This document shows positions 18,715 to 36,249 of a stretch of 64,000 bases of DNA, piece by piece; within the stretch, counting starts at the first letter, position 1, and each line of letters opens with the position of its first letter. A program made the position numbers and the translations under genes. The stretch is from Lunularia cruciata (taxonomy: Eukaryota; Streptophyta; Marchantiopsida; Lunulariales; Lunulariaceae): positions 22,026,608-22,090,607 of the forward strand of contig OX419762.1 of assembly GCA_948567375.1 (NCBI GenBank), in the 5' to 3' direction. The notes under the pieces were generated by a model. That model saw nothing but the letters and a program-made list of their open reading frames with translations. It made no database searches and was not told where the DNA came from.

Positions 18715-21700
18715 ATGGCAATAATGTCTAAATTTATCATTGCCATGCAACAACAAATCAAGCACCTTACTCAATTGTTGAAAGAATGAGACCATCAATG
18801 ACAAGAGCATGTAAAGAGAGAATTATTTTGAGAAGAAGAAGAGCAAATCCAATTTCTAAAGCCCAAGGTATTTGAAGGCAAGAATCTCCCGAGCACAATG
18901 GAGAATTTTATATTTGATTATGAATGATATTTTGAAGCTACAAATCTTCACAATGAATAGAGATAAATTCTCTTGGCTTCAAGCCAATTGGATGGAGTGG
19001 CAAAAATATGGTGGGGATTTTGAATGGAGCAAACTAAATGGAAGTTGTTGCACCAAACTTGACATGAAAAGAATTCAAGAGTGCAATAATTGGGCAATTC
19101 CAAACTATAAATATCACACAAGCCACACAAGATAGGTTGGCAGAATTGAAACATATTGGTTTTATAAGAAGTTATATCACTCAATTCCAAAACACCATAA
19201 TGCAAGTTCCAGATATATTAGAAGGTGAAGCTTTGGAATGATTTGTGAGGGGCTTGAAGTCATGCACCAAATTGGAAATGACCATGTTGGAGCCCAAAGA
19301 CTTGGAGGAATCCATGCAATTGGCTTAGTGCTTTGATTCCTTGGTTGTGACAACTTGGTCTCAACCTCAACCTTGACCAAACTTATCCACATGAGTGGAG
19401 AAGTCAACACCAATGGAGATAGATGCCATCTAAAGAAACCCAGTTGGCCATACATATAGGGAAAGATTGAGACAAAATGGTGGTTGCTTTTATTATCACC
19501 AAAATGTGCATCACATTGTTTGAATGTCCACTCAAAAATGGATGACCTTAACAAATAGCCCAAATGGAGTTTGTGGAGCATGATGATTAGGGAAATGAGG
19601 AATCCTAGTAGGAGAACTCATGCCATCTACTAGGAAATTGATTAGTTCTAATGGGATTGAAAGCTCTGCCTATGCAAGTTTGCTTCACTTGCAAGGTATG
19701 ATATTTGATTGTGGTTGTAAGATCTTGGTTGATTTTGGGAGTTCAAAAGATTGCGTATCCATACAATTAGCAAAGGAATTAAATATTCTTATCAAGCCAA
19801 TAATTGGAAGTAGATTGATGATGATGGATGGTAGAAAGAGTTTTTCTTTCCATACCTCACACTCTATTACAACTAACATTAGGAAGGAGTATTTGGAATG
19901 TATGAGGTTTGTAATAGCACCTCCACACTATGATGTCATTCTAGGTTTTCCATGGCTTGAATGTCATAAGGTTCAATTTGATTGGACCCAATGACAAATT
20001 CAAGAACAACACCAAGGTAAGAAATATTGATTAGATTTTTTTGCACGTTTGAGTAAGACATCTAAGAATCATTAGTCCTAAGATAGGAAGTTTGTCAATA
20101 AAGCAACCATAGAGCAAACTTTGGAGGAAGATAAGCTTATTTTTGCAATGTGAATCAAGTCAATTATGCATAAAGAATCTGATGAGGGCCAGAAGCTTCA
20201 TCAAACAATAATTGATCAAATAGTTCAAGAGTTTACAGATGTGTTTTTGGATGAGTTGCCGGATGGATTACCCTCCAATTGTGGCATCCCTTTCAAGATT
20301 GAGTTACTATCAAGAAGTACTCGAGTGAGTAGACCAATCTATTAGCTCTCATCAAAGAGTTAGATGAGCTTTGAATAACATTGATAGAGTCATTGGAGAA
20401 GGTTTTCATATGACCTAATACATCTCCTTGAGGAGCATTAGTACTATTTGTTTTGAAGAAAGATAAAAGACTTTGTTTCTGTATTGATTACCATGGCCTT
20501 AATAAACAAAGAGTGAAGAATGTATATCCATTACCTTGAATTGATGACTTGCTTGATCAATTGAGTGGTACACAATACTTCTCCAAGTTGGATCTCCAAT
20601 GTAGCTATTGGCAAATTCCTATTGATAAAGAGGGTGTGGAAAAGACTACCTTTCACACAAGGTATGGGCATTTTGAATAAAGAGGTCTACCTTTTGGGCT
20701 CATTAATGCTCCAACAAATATTTATAGATTAGATACATTGGGTGTTGGATGGGCTATTGGATTGGTACATGGTGGTGTCCTTGGATGATATTTTGGTATA
20801 TATTAAGATAGAGGTAGAACATGCAACTTACGTGTAAGAAGTCCTAAGATGATTATATCAATGGAAGTTTTAGTGCAAGAAGTCAAAGTGTGCCTTTTGG
20901 CATAAGGAGGTTACTTTCTTGGATCATAAGATCTCATTTGAGGGGATCAAGATGGAAGGGGAGAAAATCAAAGCCATTACTAATTTGACCTACTCCAAAG
21001 AACACCATAAAAGTATGGGTATTTAATGGATTGACAATTTTTTATCAAATATTCATCCACTACTATGCTCATGTCGTTGCACCATTGATCAACCTCTTAG
21101 AGAAGACCTCAAGCTTTCAATGGGCCACTAGCACAAAGAAGCATTCTAGAAGCTAAAAAATATGGTCTCTTCAAGATCAATTCTTCAACCATATGATTCT
21201 CAACTACCTTGTATGGTTGATTTTGATGCTTCTAACTTTGCCATTGGAGCTATATTGCAATAGGAATTTCCAAATAGTTTACATCCCATTGCCTTTATGT
21301 CTCGTCAACTAAACACCATAGAAAGGAATTGCTGCTTGAGATTAAGAATAACTAGCAGTGGTATATGCCTCTGAGGTATGGAAGCATTATCTCTTGGGGA
21401 AACAAGTGATCATGCAAACCAATCACAAACTCTTGTTGTAGAGATTACATTTGGAGCAAATGAAGAGGCTACATCATTGATGGGAAGAACAACTATAGTT
21501 GTTTGACATCAAACTTGAGAACAAACCCAATAGGTTCCAGGTTATCCTTGATTCCCTATCACGACAGCCTGATTTGAAGTCTCTTCCTTTCATCATGGTG
21601 GAAATAACAATAATGTAATTCAACTCAAAATTTTAAATTGAGTTTAGGATAACTTTACAACAAGACTCCTTCTTTTAGATGGTACAATTGTCTTGTAGCA

Positions 21701-23054
21701 CATTACAAGGAATGCAACACCTTCTTCTTCAAGGAAGGTTTTTTATTCTATGAGAACTAGATCTATGTTCCAACCAAGGATGACCTATGATTTATGGACC
21801 TTCAAGAAGCCCATGACTTGCAAATCATTGGTCACATGGGTGTCGACAAGACCTTGGGTACCCTAAAACACCAATGCTAGTGGCCCAACATGGCACAAGA
21901 TGTTTGAGAGTTTGTCCGATCTTGTGAGAGCTACCAATGTAACAAGGCCAACAACCAGAAATTGAATGGTTTCCTTTGACCACTTCCCATCCCATCTGCT
22001 TGATGGGGACACCTAAGATCTCATCACCTCCTTGCCCAAGACAAAGCAAAGTCACACAACAATTGTGGTGTTTGTAGATAATCTTAATAAGCAAATTTAT
22101 TTGGCACCAATTTTTGATATAGTGGATACTCCAACATTGGCCTAAATCTACTTCAACAATGTCTTCAAGCATCATAAGATGCCTCATGTACTCATCTTTG
22201 ATTGTGACCCTTGATTCATCAAAAGAATTTGGCAACCACTCTTCCAAATACTTGGACCAAGTTTGCTTTGTCCATAGACTATCATCCTCAAATTGATGGA
22301 CAAAATAAATATGCAAATCACACATTGGAGGATATGCTTTGTGCCTTTTTCAATGTTCACCATACTAATTGGGATAAATGTCTTGCAATTGTTGAGTTTG
22401 CCTACAATAATTCCAAACACGTAAGCACCAGATTCTCTTTCTTCTTCCTTAATTTTGGCCAAGACCCACATGTTCCAAATTCCTTTCTTGCTCCTCATCC
22501 ATCTCATGTCACTCATACTTCCACCTTCTTGACCATAATATCCCAATCCCTACAACAAGCTAAATCTCATCTCTTTGTTGCTCAAAATGATCAAAAACAA
22601 TATGTGGACCAACATCATCTTGATCTCACCTTTCAACTCAATGATAAGGTCATGCTTTCTTCTTGTAACCTACCCTTTCTACTTGATAACCAAGTTTGTA
22701 AACTTGGTCCTCATTGGATAGGTCTATTTTATGTCACCTAAATCATTTCTCTTATTGCTTATCAACTTGCCTTGCCTTGTCATATGCACATCCACTCTAT
22801 CTTTTAGTTTCCAAGTTGAAACCTTTGTTTCTAATCCATCTTCCTTTTCCTCTTGTGTCCAACCCTCTCCTCTTCCTCTCATCCCTATCAATGATCATGA
22901 GGAGTATGAAGTTGATTGCATCCTTGTATGTTGCCATATTCAACATGATCGCCAATACCATACAAAGTACAAAGTCCTTTGGAAAGGGTATTCCTTTCAT
23001 GATGTCACTAAGGAGCCTCTTTCTCATCTCCAGAATGCACAAACTACCATCTAG
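18715..23054 (+). pseudogene. A2 gag-pol remnant with chromodomain
   Basis: Gag begins at ATG 18715 (region of MQQQIKHLTQLL) with the zinc knuckle eroded near 19490-19530. Protease is at 19620-19994, where the active site reads VDFGSS (DSG changed to DFG). Only one copy of the 20-residue linker unit follows (about 20065-20125), against three in A1. RT (about 20280-20800) includes SLDDILVY where FLDD is expected. RNase H is at about 21000-21560 and the integrase H2C2 region and core at 21640-22740. The chromodomain is at about 22900-23050 (EYEVDCILVCCHIQ, YKVLWKGYSFHDV). Many stops and shifts; inactive. Confidence 0.85.
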
Positions 23055-23108
23055 GAGTTTGAAGCTTCCAAGGTGATGAGGACATCAATAACTAGCAGTG
23101 GGAGAATA

Positions 23109-23590
23109 TATAAAAATATAGATTTTACTAACAGGTTAGTCAAGACTAACAAAGTAGAAAGTATGCTAAATTAGCCAAGAATTTTAAGAATATTCTAGAA
23201 GTATCTAAGAAGCTACTTGGTACCTTCCAAGTATTGGGTAATAGATGATTTCTAGGAGGAAGCTTCTTGGGAAGCTCCCTAGCTAGCTTAGCTAGCATGC
23301 CAAGTAGGTGGTTGCTAGAAGGAAGCTTCTTGGAAACTTCCTAACTAGCTTAGCTTACATGCTAAGTATGCAACTTCTAGAATTTGGTACGTTGAGAAGC
23401 TTCTTTGTTAGCTTGGCTTGCACTCTAAGAAATTGGATTTTAGGAAACTTCTCAAGAGCATTGTATGTTCTCTATAAATACCAAAGCCCAATCTCATGCT
23501 AAGAATTTAGGGTTTCCTTCATTCAAGATTCTCAATGTGATCTTTCACTTTGTCTTCCATTCTCCTATCTCTCTACATTAGTCTTTTACA
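23109..23590 (+). repeat. A2 3' LTR (482 bp)
   Basis: Begins TATAAAAATATAGATTTTAC, a decayed form of TGTAACAATATGGAGTTTAC, and ends TCTTTTACA. Carries family modules with AAGCTTCTTGG dyads and a CTATAAATACC TATA box near 23476. Confidence 0.85.
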
Positions 23591-24699
23591 ACAACCTAGT
23601 GTTGCACAAATTAGAACATATTAATAAGAACAAGTCATTCTTACAAGGATATAATTTAAAATTGACTAAATTTGAAGAGAAATTTTACTATTTTAGTTCT
23701 TTAAGATTACATATTTAACTTCTTGGATATGAACCACTCTTAGAAGAGAGTAGTGTCACAAATTGTAGTGCACTATGGCAAAAGAAACTCCAACATTACT
23801 TTCATATAACCTACATTCTAACTATTTCATGGAGGTGATGATCTTGATTGGTAGTTGACTAGATAGTCAACTACCAAGAGGGTATTTCTACTACAAAGAC
23901 TCTTACTCCTACTCCAACTCCTGCTCACATTTCATCCTTCCCAAAAAGGAACCACTCAATTTGAAGGATCTTTGCATCGGTGATTATTCTTTGTTTTTTT
24001 GGTTCCTTAGTACTTCTCAACACTATAATTCCCTTAGGATTTGTCAAGGAATTGATCTATTCCTTCAAGGCTATCAAGAATCATACCTTCTATTTGCAAG
24101 TATCAGTGATCACACATACTTAGTCACTTGGGTTCCTACTAACAAAGTTTCTTCACCTCTATTCCACAAAGACAGACAATAATTAGAATTCAGCAAAGCA
24201 ATAGAAAGTGCTTGGCTCTTTCACTTTACACAACTTTAATTGATTGAATAAATTATTTACAAAGCGTGGAAGCTTTAAATATTACTTCCTACTTTGATTA
24301 AAGAAGATATAGTGGTGGAGGAAGTACATGAATCTACTAAGATCACATCTTCCTTCATATACATTGATTATTTATCTTTGTCTTATCTTATCTTGCTGAC
24401 TTGTACATTATTGTACTACCCATATGGTTGGGGAAGGTATTTACACTTTCTCCAAAAATATCTTTCTCTTTTACCATCAAAGACTACAGCTCCAAAGATC
24501 TACATAAAAGAAGATCTTGAAAGTACAAAGATTCCTTTCAATGAAGGATCTCTGGCATTGAACTACCACAAAAAGGTTCCTTCACCTCTAGCTCTCCTAA
24601 TGATGATTTTTGTTCTTTCCTTCTATTTTACTGCTTCTAACACTATTTACTGTTTACTAAGTGTCACAAGACTCTATGAACTTCCTTCCTACATATTCT
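23591..24699. other. Unidentified AT-rich stretch
   Basis: No recognisable gene or element ends. Short open frames (73 and up to 160 codons in and just beyond this stretch) have no domain I can name. It does not continue the B2 element found left of A2. Confidence 0.3.
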
Positions 24700-26940
24700 T
24701 TAAACTTTATTGCCAAGTTTTCCATCTTTGGGTCTTTTTATGTCTTTCCTTCCAACATCTATACTTTGTAGCTTGAGTCCATGTAGCTTTTTCTTCATCA
24801 TTCTGCCTTCTATTCCTACTTCCTTAATTGCTACTTGTTGGTCCCAAAGATCCTCTATTTCTTGGAGTCTCTTTTCTTTAGCTTCTTTTGGAGTACCAAA
24901 AGTTCCAAAGTTTTGCAATTATTTCTTCCATGATTTTTAGTCATTTTGTAGTTTGATCTACCTTTTCCTTGTCCAGATTCTTTTGCATGGATTCCAACCA
25001 GAGGTTAATCTCTTTCTTGTACTCCTCCAATGTATTCTCTTGCATGACACTTCTTGCTTACTCTCATTGCAAGTTGCATTGTAGCTTGTTAATGTGAGTG
25101 ATCTTGGTACAAGTATCAACCTCATACCATTAGTACCTTTGTTTTCTCTCCTCTTGGAGTGCACTTAATTTGTCTTGAAGTCCTTGGATATTAGCTTCTT
25201 GGCCCTTCTTTGTGTTCTCCAATGAAATATTCCCTCTCTTCAAGTCTTCAACATCTTGTAGAAATGTATCTCTTCTCCTACTCTCTTCTTTGTATCAGAC
25301 CTAGTATTTCTCCACTTCACCTTGCCAATAATCACTCATTTCTTTCATTAGAAAGTCATTGGCATGAAGCCTCTTTGCTAATAAAGTGTAATTGTTCACT
25401 TTGGATGAATCCTCCTAATATTGTAGTACAATTGCCTACAAGTAAGTAAGCATGGATCCTACCAAATTGATTAAGAAGGAAGCAACATTAATAAGGATAT
25501 AACAAGTCCTGATTCAAGTTGTATAGCTTTTTCATGAATTATTCCTCTAGGAATATCCTCTCCTTGGATGTTAACTTCTTCCTCCTCAACAACTTATTTG
25601 GTTCCAATCACCTCAAACTCCAAAAGTGACCTTGGTTGCATAAGCATAATTTGGTTCTTCTTTGGTCCAAAGATCTTCATCTTTGTGTTGGTGACTTGTC
25701 TCACCTTGTAGAGCATATTCTACTCCTCCTTACTCAACTTCTCCTTTGGTCTTTGTCTCGTTGGTTAGCTCATCCTCCTCTTCTTCTTCTACTTCATCTT
25801 TAGCCTCATCTTCCTTTGAAGAAACATCAATTACCTACAAGTTTCTCCTTACCCTCTTTGCAAGACACTTTAGACTTGATAAAGGAGTGCACTTCTTCTT
25901 GTCAAGAACGGTGTCCTCCTTTACCTTCACAAACTTATCAATGATTTCAATTTTTTGTTGGCTTCTTGAATTCTTTTGATCATTCCACTTCCATTTGGTT
26001 GCAAGAAGTAGTCTTTGGGGTGAAATTGAGTTGTGAGCTTCTTCCTCTCCTCCTTGGTCAGAAAATTGACACCCATATAGAAATAAATAGCAAAGGAGTC
26101 CAAATAAGTAGCTCTTCTATCTTCCTCCAACTTTGATCATAGATTGGGTGTGATGATAGAACATGTAAGTTCAATTTTCTATGGCTCACTCATATATTTT
26201 GGTAAAAGAAGATCACCTCATTCATGTAAGATAGGTAGTATCCTTCAATCTAAACACTTTTATCAACAAAAAGACTACCACTCTTTGGGTTGGATCTTTG
26301 TAACTACAGACCTTCCAACCATCGTTGGGGTTTCTTGGCTCATTGAATGAGTTGGTTATTTGGGAGTTGACTTCATATCCTATATTCCCAAATTTGTATT
26401 ATTTGTAAATCTATTTGAAGGTCATGACTCTACTTCAAGGAATATTGTCCAATTTTCCTCAATCTACTCTCTTAGGTTCCTTGTCAAATTTCCAATCTCT
26501 TGAGTTTTACTCCTTATCTCTTGAATTATGGAAGGTGAGCTAAAATCCCAATTCCAAAGCAAGAATGTTAGAGGCTTGCTCCTTAGGAATTCATTCCTAA
26601 CAAACATTCCCCAATTATCTACTATTGGGTAGTGGATGATCACTATAGGGATTCTCCTTATCACTCTTCTCCTTTCACCATAGTGTCTATCAAAAAAATT
26701 CATTAACACAAAGATTGTCTCCAAAGATAGCTAAAGTTATACTCTCTTTTTGTTATACTCTCAAGACTATTCCTTGCAAAAGATTGACCAGCTTGTTTGA
26801 AATTTCTTCCAAAATATAGGATTACTTGCCCTTGCTCTTGCTCTTGATCTTTTATATAGTCATGAATCTTTGGAACATGGTCTTTGGTAGGTGTGCTATC
26901 TTTATCCACATGTGAGAAATTTTTTATGGCCATCAATGAT
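24700..26940 (-). pseudogene. Broken reading frame for an unknown coiled-coil protein
   Basis: On the minus strand a chain of frames reads, from about 26936 down: KNFSHVDKDSTPTKDHVPKI ... YIKDQEQEQGQVILYFGRNF, then FFDRHYGERRRVIRRIPIVI ... IVDNWGMFVRNEFL, then DRRATYLDSFAIYFYMGVNF ... FHPKDYFLQPNGSGMIKRI (25927-26130). After a gap comes a Glu/Lys/Leu-rich heptad-like tail at about 24710-25440 (SALQEERKQRYxWYEVDTCT, EEYKKEINLWLESMQKNLDK). Stops and shifts separate the pieces. I do not recognise the family. The layout, a globular part followed by a long coiled coil, resembles the unidentified frames at 12.4-14.5 kb, so both may come from one repeat family. Confidence 0.4.
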
Positions 26941-28882
26941 TCATGGTGCTAGTTCTTTACTCACACATTTTCATGTTGTGGTTTGCATAGCCAATGAAAG
27001 AGTAGTTTAGTGCAGTTATCTCCATATTATTGGAGTAGATTGTACAATGGATCCCATGGTTGAACTATTGCCATGTGAGAAATCTATGTATATTTGAGTG
27101 ATTGGCCACATAAATTAAGATCATGTTCTCTTTGAGAGCTTTGATGTATATATGTGGTGGAGATTTGATAAACAAGGTTTATTTTAGTTTCAGAGGTCTT
27201 GAGCAGGAGAAGGACATGGAGAGTGAGAGTTGTAGCAGAGTATGGGAGCTAAAGTGTCAAAGGTACATTTGGAACTAAAGATGTTCCACACTCCTGATTT
27301 ACCACTCCTGAATCCTTATCTCATCAAGCTTTAGAGTTTGCATCATGATTACTTTTGAGCTTGGATGGTAGCACATTTCAAGCATGTGTTTATGGCATCA
27401 ATGATGGAAACCTTGGATCTTATTGCTCTTCTTGTGCTTATCTATGGACAAGTCTAGAACTTGATAATTTATGTGCTCTTGTAGAAGGAGAAGTACTTAA
27501 TTTTGCTCAAAGTTTCAAGGTGGAGTTGTGGGGTCTATGTGTCAAAAAAGAGAAAGTTAAATGACAAAATGGCAAGAATTGAATCCCATTAAGAGAAGTT
27601 GGGAGTTTTTGATGTTTTGAGGGAGTTGAGTAAAAGCACTTGGGGAGAGAGGACCAAAGTTGAAGAGAGAGGAGCTGACATGCTATGGTTTGAAGACAAC
27701 AAATAAGGGATTTGAAGCAAGGGGGTCAAATTCATACCTAGAGGTACAAACTTGAGGATTGTGAGGATTCAATCACAATGTTTTATGATCTATTAGTTGA
27801 TTTAAAGAGTAGAAAAAGTGCTAGTTATGTTGAGCTCAAGAAATTACATTTGTTGAGTTAATTTCAAACCTTATCTAATCAATTGGAATTGTGGTACTAG
27901 TAATCAAAGTATTGGAGACAAGATTATGATCAAGTTTGGGATTTTGGTCAATTCTTAAACTCTAGTTTGAATAAGCCCATGAAAATTTTTAATATTTTTG
28001 GTGGTTAAGTTTTGTACCTTTGTGAAAAGATTTCATGTGAATTCCTCAAATAAAGAATTGAGAGTCTTGGATCAAGTATACTTGGGTCTATAGAGCTCAC
28101 AAGTTAGCTCAACTTGGGAATTGATACATATCTAGAGATCAAGGTTGGATTAAGCCATAAAAACTTATAAAGATTTAAAAACAAGGACACAATTAGCTAT
28201 ATGTAAAATAGGTTGTCTCAAAGTATATTGAGAGTGAGAGTTGATGCAATAAACTCTACTAAAAATACTATCATAAGCTCAATGGAGCATTTCTACCTCT
28301 AATCACAATTGAATGTAAATTCTTCCATCTATGACTATGAAGAATTTAGGTTGCTAGAGTGTTTGTGACTATTATGTGTACCTTTGAGCTAGAACTTTAG
28401 TGAAATTTTGCCAAAAATCTAGAGGAAACACTCAATTAGGGATTTTGAAATTAGAGTTGAAACTTTAGAAACTTTGTCAAGTTTGAGAACTTATCAAGAG
28501 AACTTTTCTGATTAGAAAAGGGCTTATCTTCTTAGCTTTCCTCTAAATTCTAGAGCATCAAATTTAGAGCTACAAAGAAAAAAATCTTCTTATCTAAATC
28601 TTGCATGGTTTTCCTTGTCAAAAAGCCATAGAATTTCCCTACTTGGAGTAAAAGTTGGATGTAAAATTGTAGTATAGTTTGGATACAACTTGGAATACAG
28701 ATTGAATTCAGCTCATGGAAAACACAAGGATGCTCTGAAGCTCTTTTCCACCAAAAGCATAAAGAGGTTTTTGCTAAAATTCTTATATTTGCATCTTCTT
28801 CATGCTTTCATGGTTGATTGTATGCCCAATTGGCTGAGATTTATATGCGGGCATTGTGCTTATATTCTTTTCTTCTAGGTGT
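26941..28882. other. Unidentified AT-rich stretch
   Basis: No domain, terminal repeat or RNA gene recognised. Short open frames at 27355-27564 and 28690-28878 are unsupported. It ends at the left target duplication of A3. Confidence 0.3.
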
Positions 28883-28887
28883 GCTAT

Positions 28888-29307
28888 TGTAAAAAATTGA
28901 GGAGAGAAATAGGAGAATGGAAGATTAAAGTTAAAAATCATCTTGGGACTCTTGAATGAGGAAAAATCAATTGCCTAGCATGTGCTTGGGCTTTGGTATT
29001 TATAGGGAATATACAAGGCTTTTGTGAAGCTTCTTAGGAACCTTCTTAAAAGCCATCTTCTTAGAGTGCAAGCTAAGGTAACTAGGATGCTTCCTTCTAG
29101 AAGTTGCCTACTTGGCATGCAAGCTAAGCTAGTCAGGAAGCTTCCCAAGAAGCTTCCTTCTAGAAATCACCTCTTGGTATGCACATTACCTGATAATTGG
29201 AAAGTACCAAGTAGCTTCTAGAATATTCTTATAATTATTGGCTAATTTGGCCTATTGGCTATTTTGTTAGTTTTGACTAACTCATCTACAAACTCTGTAT
29301 TGTTACA
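28888..29307 (-). repeat. A3 3' LTR (420 bp)
   Basis: On the + strand TGTAAAAAATTGAGG ... TGTATTGTTACA. Contains reverse TATA (GGTATTTATAGGG) and GAAGCTTCC dyads. Confidence 0.9.
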
Positions 29308-29342
29308 TATTCCTCCATTGCTAGTTTGTGATATCCTAATCA

Positions 29343-33760
<4,418 letters not shown>

Positions 33761-33987
33761 CTACTCTATCAAACTACCTACAATGATCTAAGTTAACATG
33801 TAGATGCAACACATCCACCATACTTCATAAGTTACAATTACAAGTACCAAGGGTTCATCAGACAAAGTGATCGCATTCAAAGCATGAGCTGATGAGCTAT
33901 GTGAATTGATGCGTGGGTAGTACATGGACACAAAAATCTTAATGGTTTGGTAGAAATGGATTTAGTGGTCCATAAATTCCATCCATC

Positions 33988-34721
33988 TGTAATACTCCAA
34001 GGACAAGAGAAGAGAGAAAACACAGATTGCACTCTCAAACAATCGATGCCCCAAGGGAGCACCTTCTCTTTATTATATAGGCAAAGAGGATCTCCTCCAA
34101 GGAAGCTCCACCATAGGATTAGGGACACAAATAGGTGACATGTCAGCAAGCTCCACCCTTGGATTACTTACTTGGATGGGTGACATGTCTGGTCTAGGTC
34201 CTATCTGGTTAGTCAAACAAGCTTTGACCGGAGGGAATCTTTTAGGGAATCTTCCTATAGAAATATCAGAATCATGTAAGGTACCGTTGGAAAGCTCTCG
34301 ACAAGACAAAGCAAGGGGGAGGGAAGGCCAGTCTTTCCTCTATTGGGGGGGAATCTGCACATTTTCGAGACCTAATTCATCCGTTTAGGCCTCCAAAATT
34401 GCCTTCAAAGATTTCAAGCATATTTCAGTTCCTACTCTATTAGTAGAAGTCCCCTTTTGGTGATATCTCTTTCTGATCTGTGTAGTCCATCATGTGTAAC
34501 ATCCTTCCAGATGTTACCAAACCAATTCTCACCTTTAAATCATATGTCTAGCTATTGGTTCTAAGGTTCTCAAGTATATTTTGGTTTCTACCCTATTTGT
34601 AGAAGTACTCTTTTGGTGATACTTCTATCTGATCTATTTTGACCATCATGTATAAAATCGTTCCAAATGTTACCAAACCAAATTTCACATCTAGATCATA
34701 TGGCTAGCTCTTGGTATTACA
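33988..34721 (-). repeat. Solo LTR of family B inside A3 (734 bp)
   Basis: TGTAATACTCC ... GGTATTACA, flanked by a perfect 5-bp duplication CCATC (33983-33987 and 34722-34726). No internal retrotransposon sequence remains, so it arose by LTR-LTR recombination. An internal block of about 150 bp ending ATGTTACCAAACCAA is duplicated in tandem within the LTR, as in other B LTRs. Confidence 0.93.
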
Positions 34722-34734
34722 CCATCCAATTCTT

Positions 34735-34746
34735 GCTCTAATACCA
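34735..34746 (-). other. Primer-binding site (A3)
   Basis: GCTCTAATACCA on the + strand, i.e. TGGTATTAGAGC in the element sense, one base from the 5' LTR. Same C-to-T variant of the initiator-Met site as in A1 and A4. Confidence 0.85.
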
Positions 34747-34747
34747 A

Positions 34748-35239
34748 TGTAAAAGACCAAGGAGAGAAATAAGAGAAAGGAAAATCAAAGTGAAAAATCA
34801 CATTGGGACTCTTGAATGAGGAAACTCTAGATGCCTAGCATGAGCTTAGGCTTTGGTATTTATAAGGAACATATAAGGCTCTTGAGGAGCTTCTCAAGAA
34901 AGTTTCTAAAAGCCGCCTTCTTAGAGTGCAAGCCAAGCTGATTGGGAAATTTCTCAAGAAACTTTCTACTTGTTAGGCAAGCTAAGCTAGTTGAGAAGCT
35001 TCCCAAGATGATTCCTTCTAGAAGATACCTACTTGGCATGCAAGCTAAGCTAGCCAAGAAGCTTCCCAAGAAGCTTCCTTCTAGAGATCACCACTTGGTA
35101 TGCACATTACTCAATACTTAGAAGGTACCAAGTAGCTTCCTAGAGGTTTCTAAAATACTCTTATGATTCTTGGCTAATTTGGCCTATTGGCTACTTTGTT
35201 AATCTCAACTAGCTCATTTGTAAGCTCCATATTGTTACA
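34748..35239 (-). repeat. A3 5' LTR (492 bp)
   Basis: On the + strand TGTAAAAGACCAAGG ... CTCCATATTGTTACA. Family modules with GAAGCTTCC dyads; the perfect four-unit heat shock element of A1/A4 is disrupted here. Confidence 0.9.
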
Positions 35240-35244
35240 ACTAT

Positions 35245-36240
35245 GTACTTTTCTTTGGTTGGGTTGGAAGTGATGACCAACAAACCAAGAGTGCATGTTG
35301 TGATTATAGGTTAGGTTGCATGTAACCTTCATTAAAATCTTGTAACTTTCATTAATGCCCATATGATAGGTTAGGTTGCACGTTCCTTGATAGAAGGAGC
35401 ACTAGAAACAAGAGTAGAAGGTTTTGGTGATTGGGAAAATAACCATGCTCAAACAATTAGTGCTAGGTCTACATACTTCTTATCCATAAGCTCCATAGCT
35501 AGACACCTAATTTGTTTCTACAGAGAAAGGCAAAGTACAATGTGGTAGGGAGTTTGAACTCATAGTATAGTATTTGGTTTTGAAACTTTTCAATTAAGAT
35601 TCTTTGTACCTGCACTCTTTTGTTTTGTCTCTTCTGTATACTTGTCCTATTCTTTGTACTCTTGCTTTATACACTTGTTACGTAAGGTGATAGATGCAAA
35701 GAATCTCTCAAACATAATAAATTCTTCTCATGAATAGGAAAAGAATGCCTTTCATCTTAATCAAAAGAACACAAAAAATAAAAAACCTGAAAATTTTGAA
35801 AATGTGTGTAACACAAGTATGATCCTAATTTTAATATTTATTATCAATATGGATTTCATATTTGAGGCATTAAAATCTTGGTATCAAGTTTTTGTATGTT
35901 GTACATTTGATTGACCATTTACAATACCCTCTACATTTTATATTTGTTCAAGTTGTATTTTTGTTTTATAGGCTAGTACATCAAGTGCCATTGGTGTTTC
36001 TAGTGAGTGATTTTATATTCACCAACTAATGGATACCTATTTAGGATAGATTGTTGAGAAACCTATAGTTCAAGTCTCTCAACAAGTAAAAATTTACTCT
36101 TAACTTTGTCCACTAATAATTCTAATCCTTTGTTGGAAAATTGGTCAATCAACCAAATAGCTCAAAAATTCCTTTAGATGAGGTTCCAAGTAGTGCTTTT
36201 CAACTTAAGTCTATGCTTTAGCAAAAGTCATGTACAAACG
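35245..36240. other. Unidentified stretch between A3 and copia remnant
   Basis: ATAGGTTAGGTTGCA occurs twice about 60 bp apart (near 35307 and 35366). Nothing else identifiable; it may include the decayed integrase part of the copia element that follows. Confidence 0.35.
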
Positions 36241-36249
36241 TCAAATATC

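Larger units (their letters stand above)
17974..23590 (+). mobile_element. Ty3/gypsy chromovirus A2, heavily decayed
   Basis: LTRs at 17974-18448 and 23109-23590 belong to family A, with a PBS (TGATATTAGAGC, 18450-18461) after the first and a polypurine tract (about 23094-23108) before the second. The interior keeps family order: gag, protease, RT, RNase H, integrase, chromodomain. The flanks do not form a target duplication (GCTTT on the left, ACAAC on the right), and the B2 element it sits in does not resume on the right. It inserted into B2 and one side was later lost, or the ends recombined. Confidence 0.88.

Noticed and set aside
34073-34388. Frames inside the solo LTR
   Set aside because: The sequence is an LTR with perfect target duplication; similar frames in the other family B LTRs are not conserved in frame.
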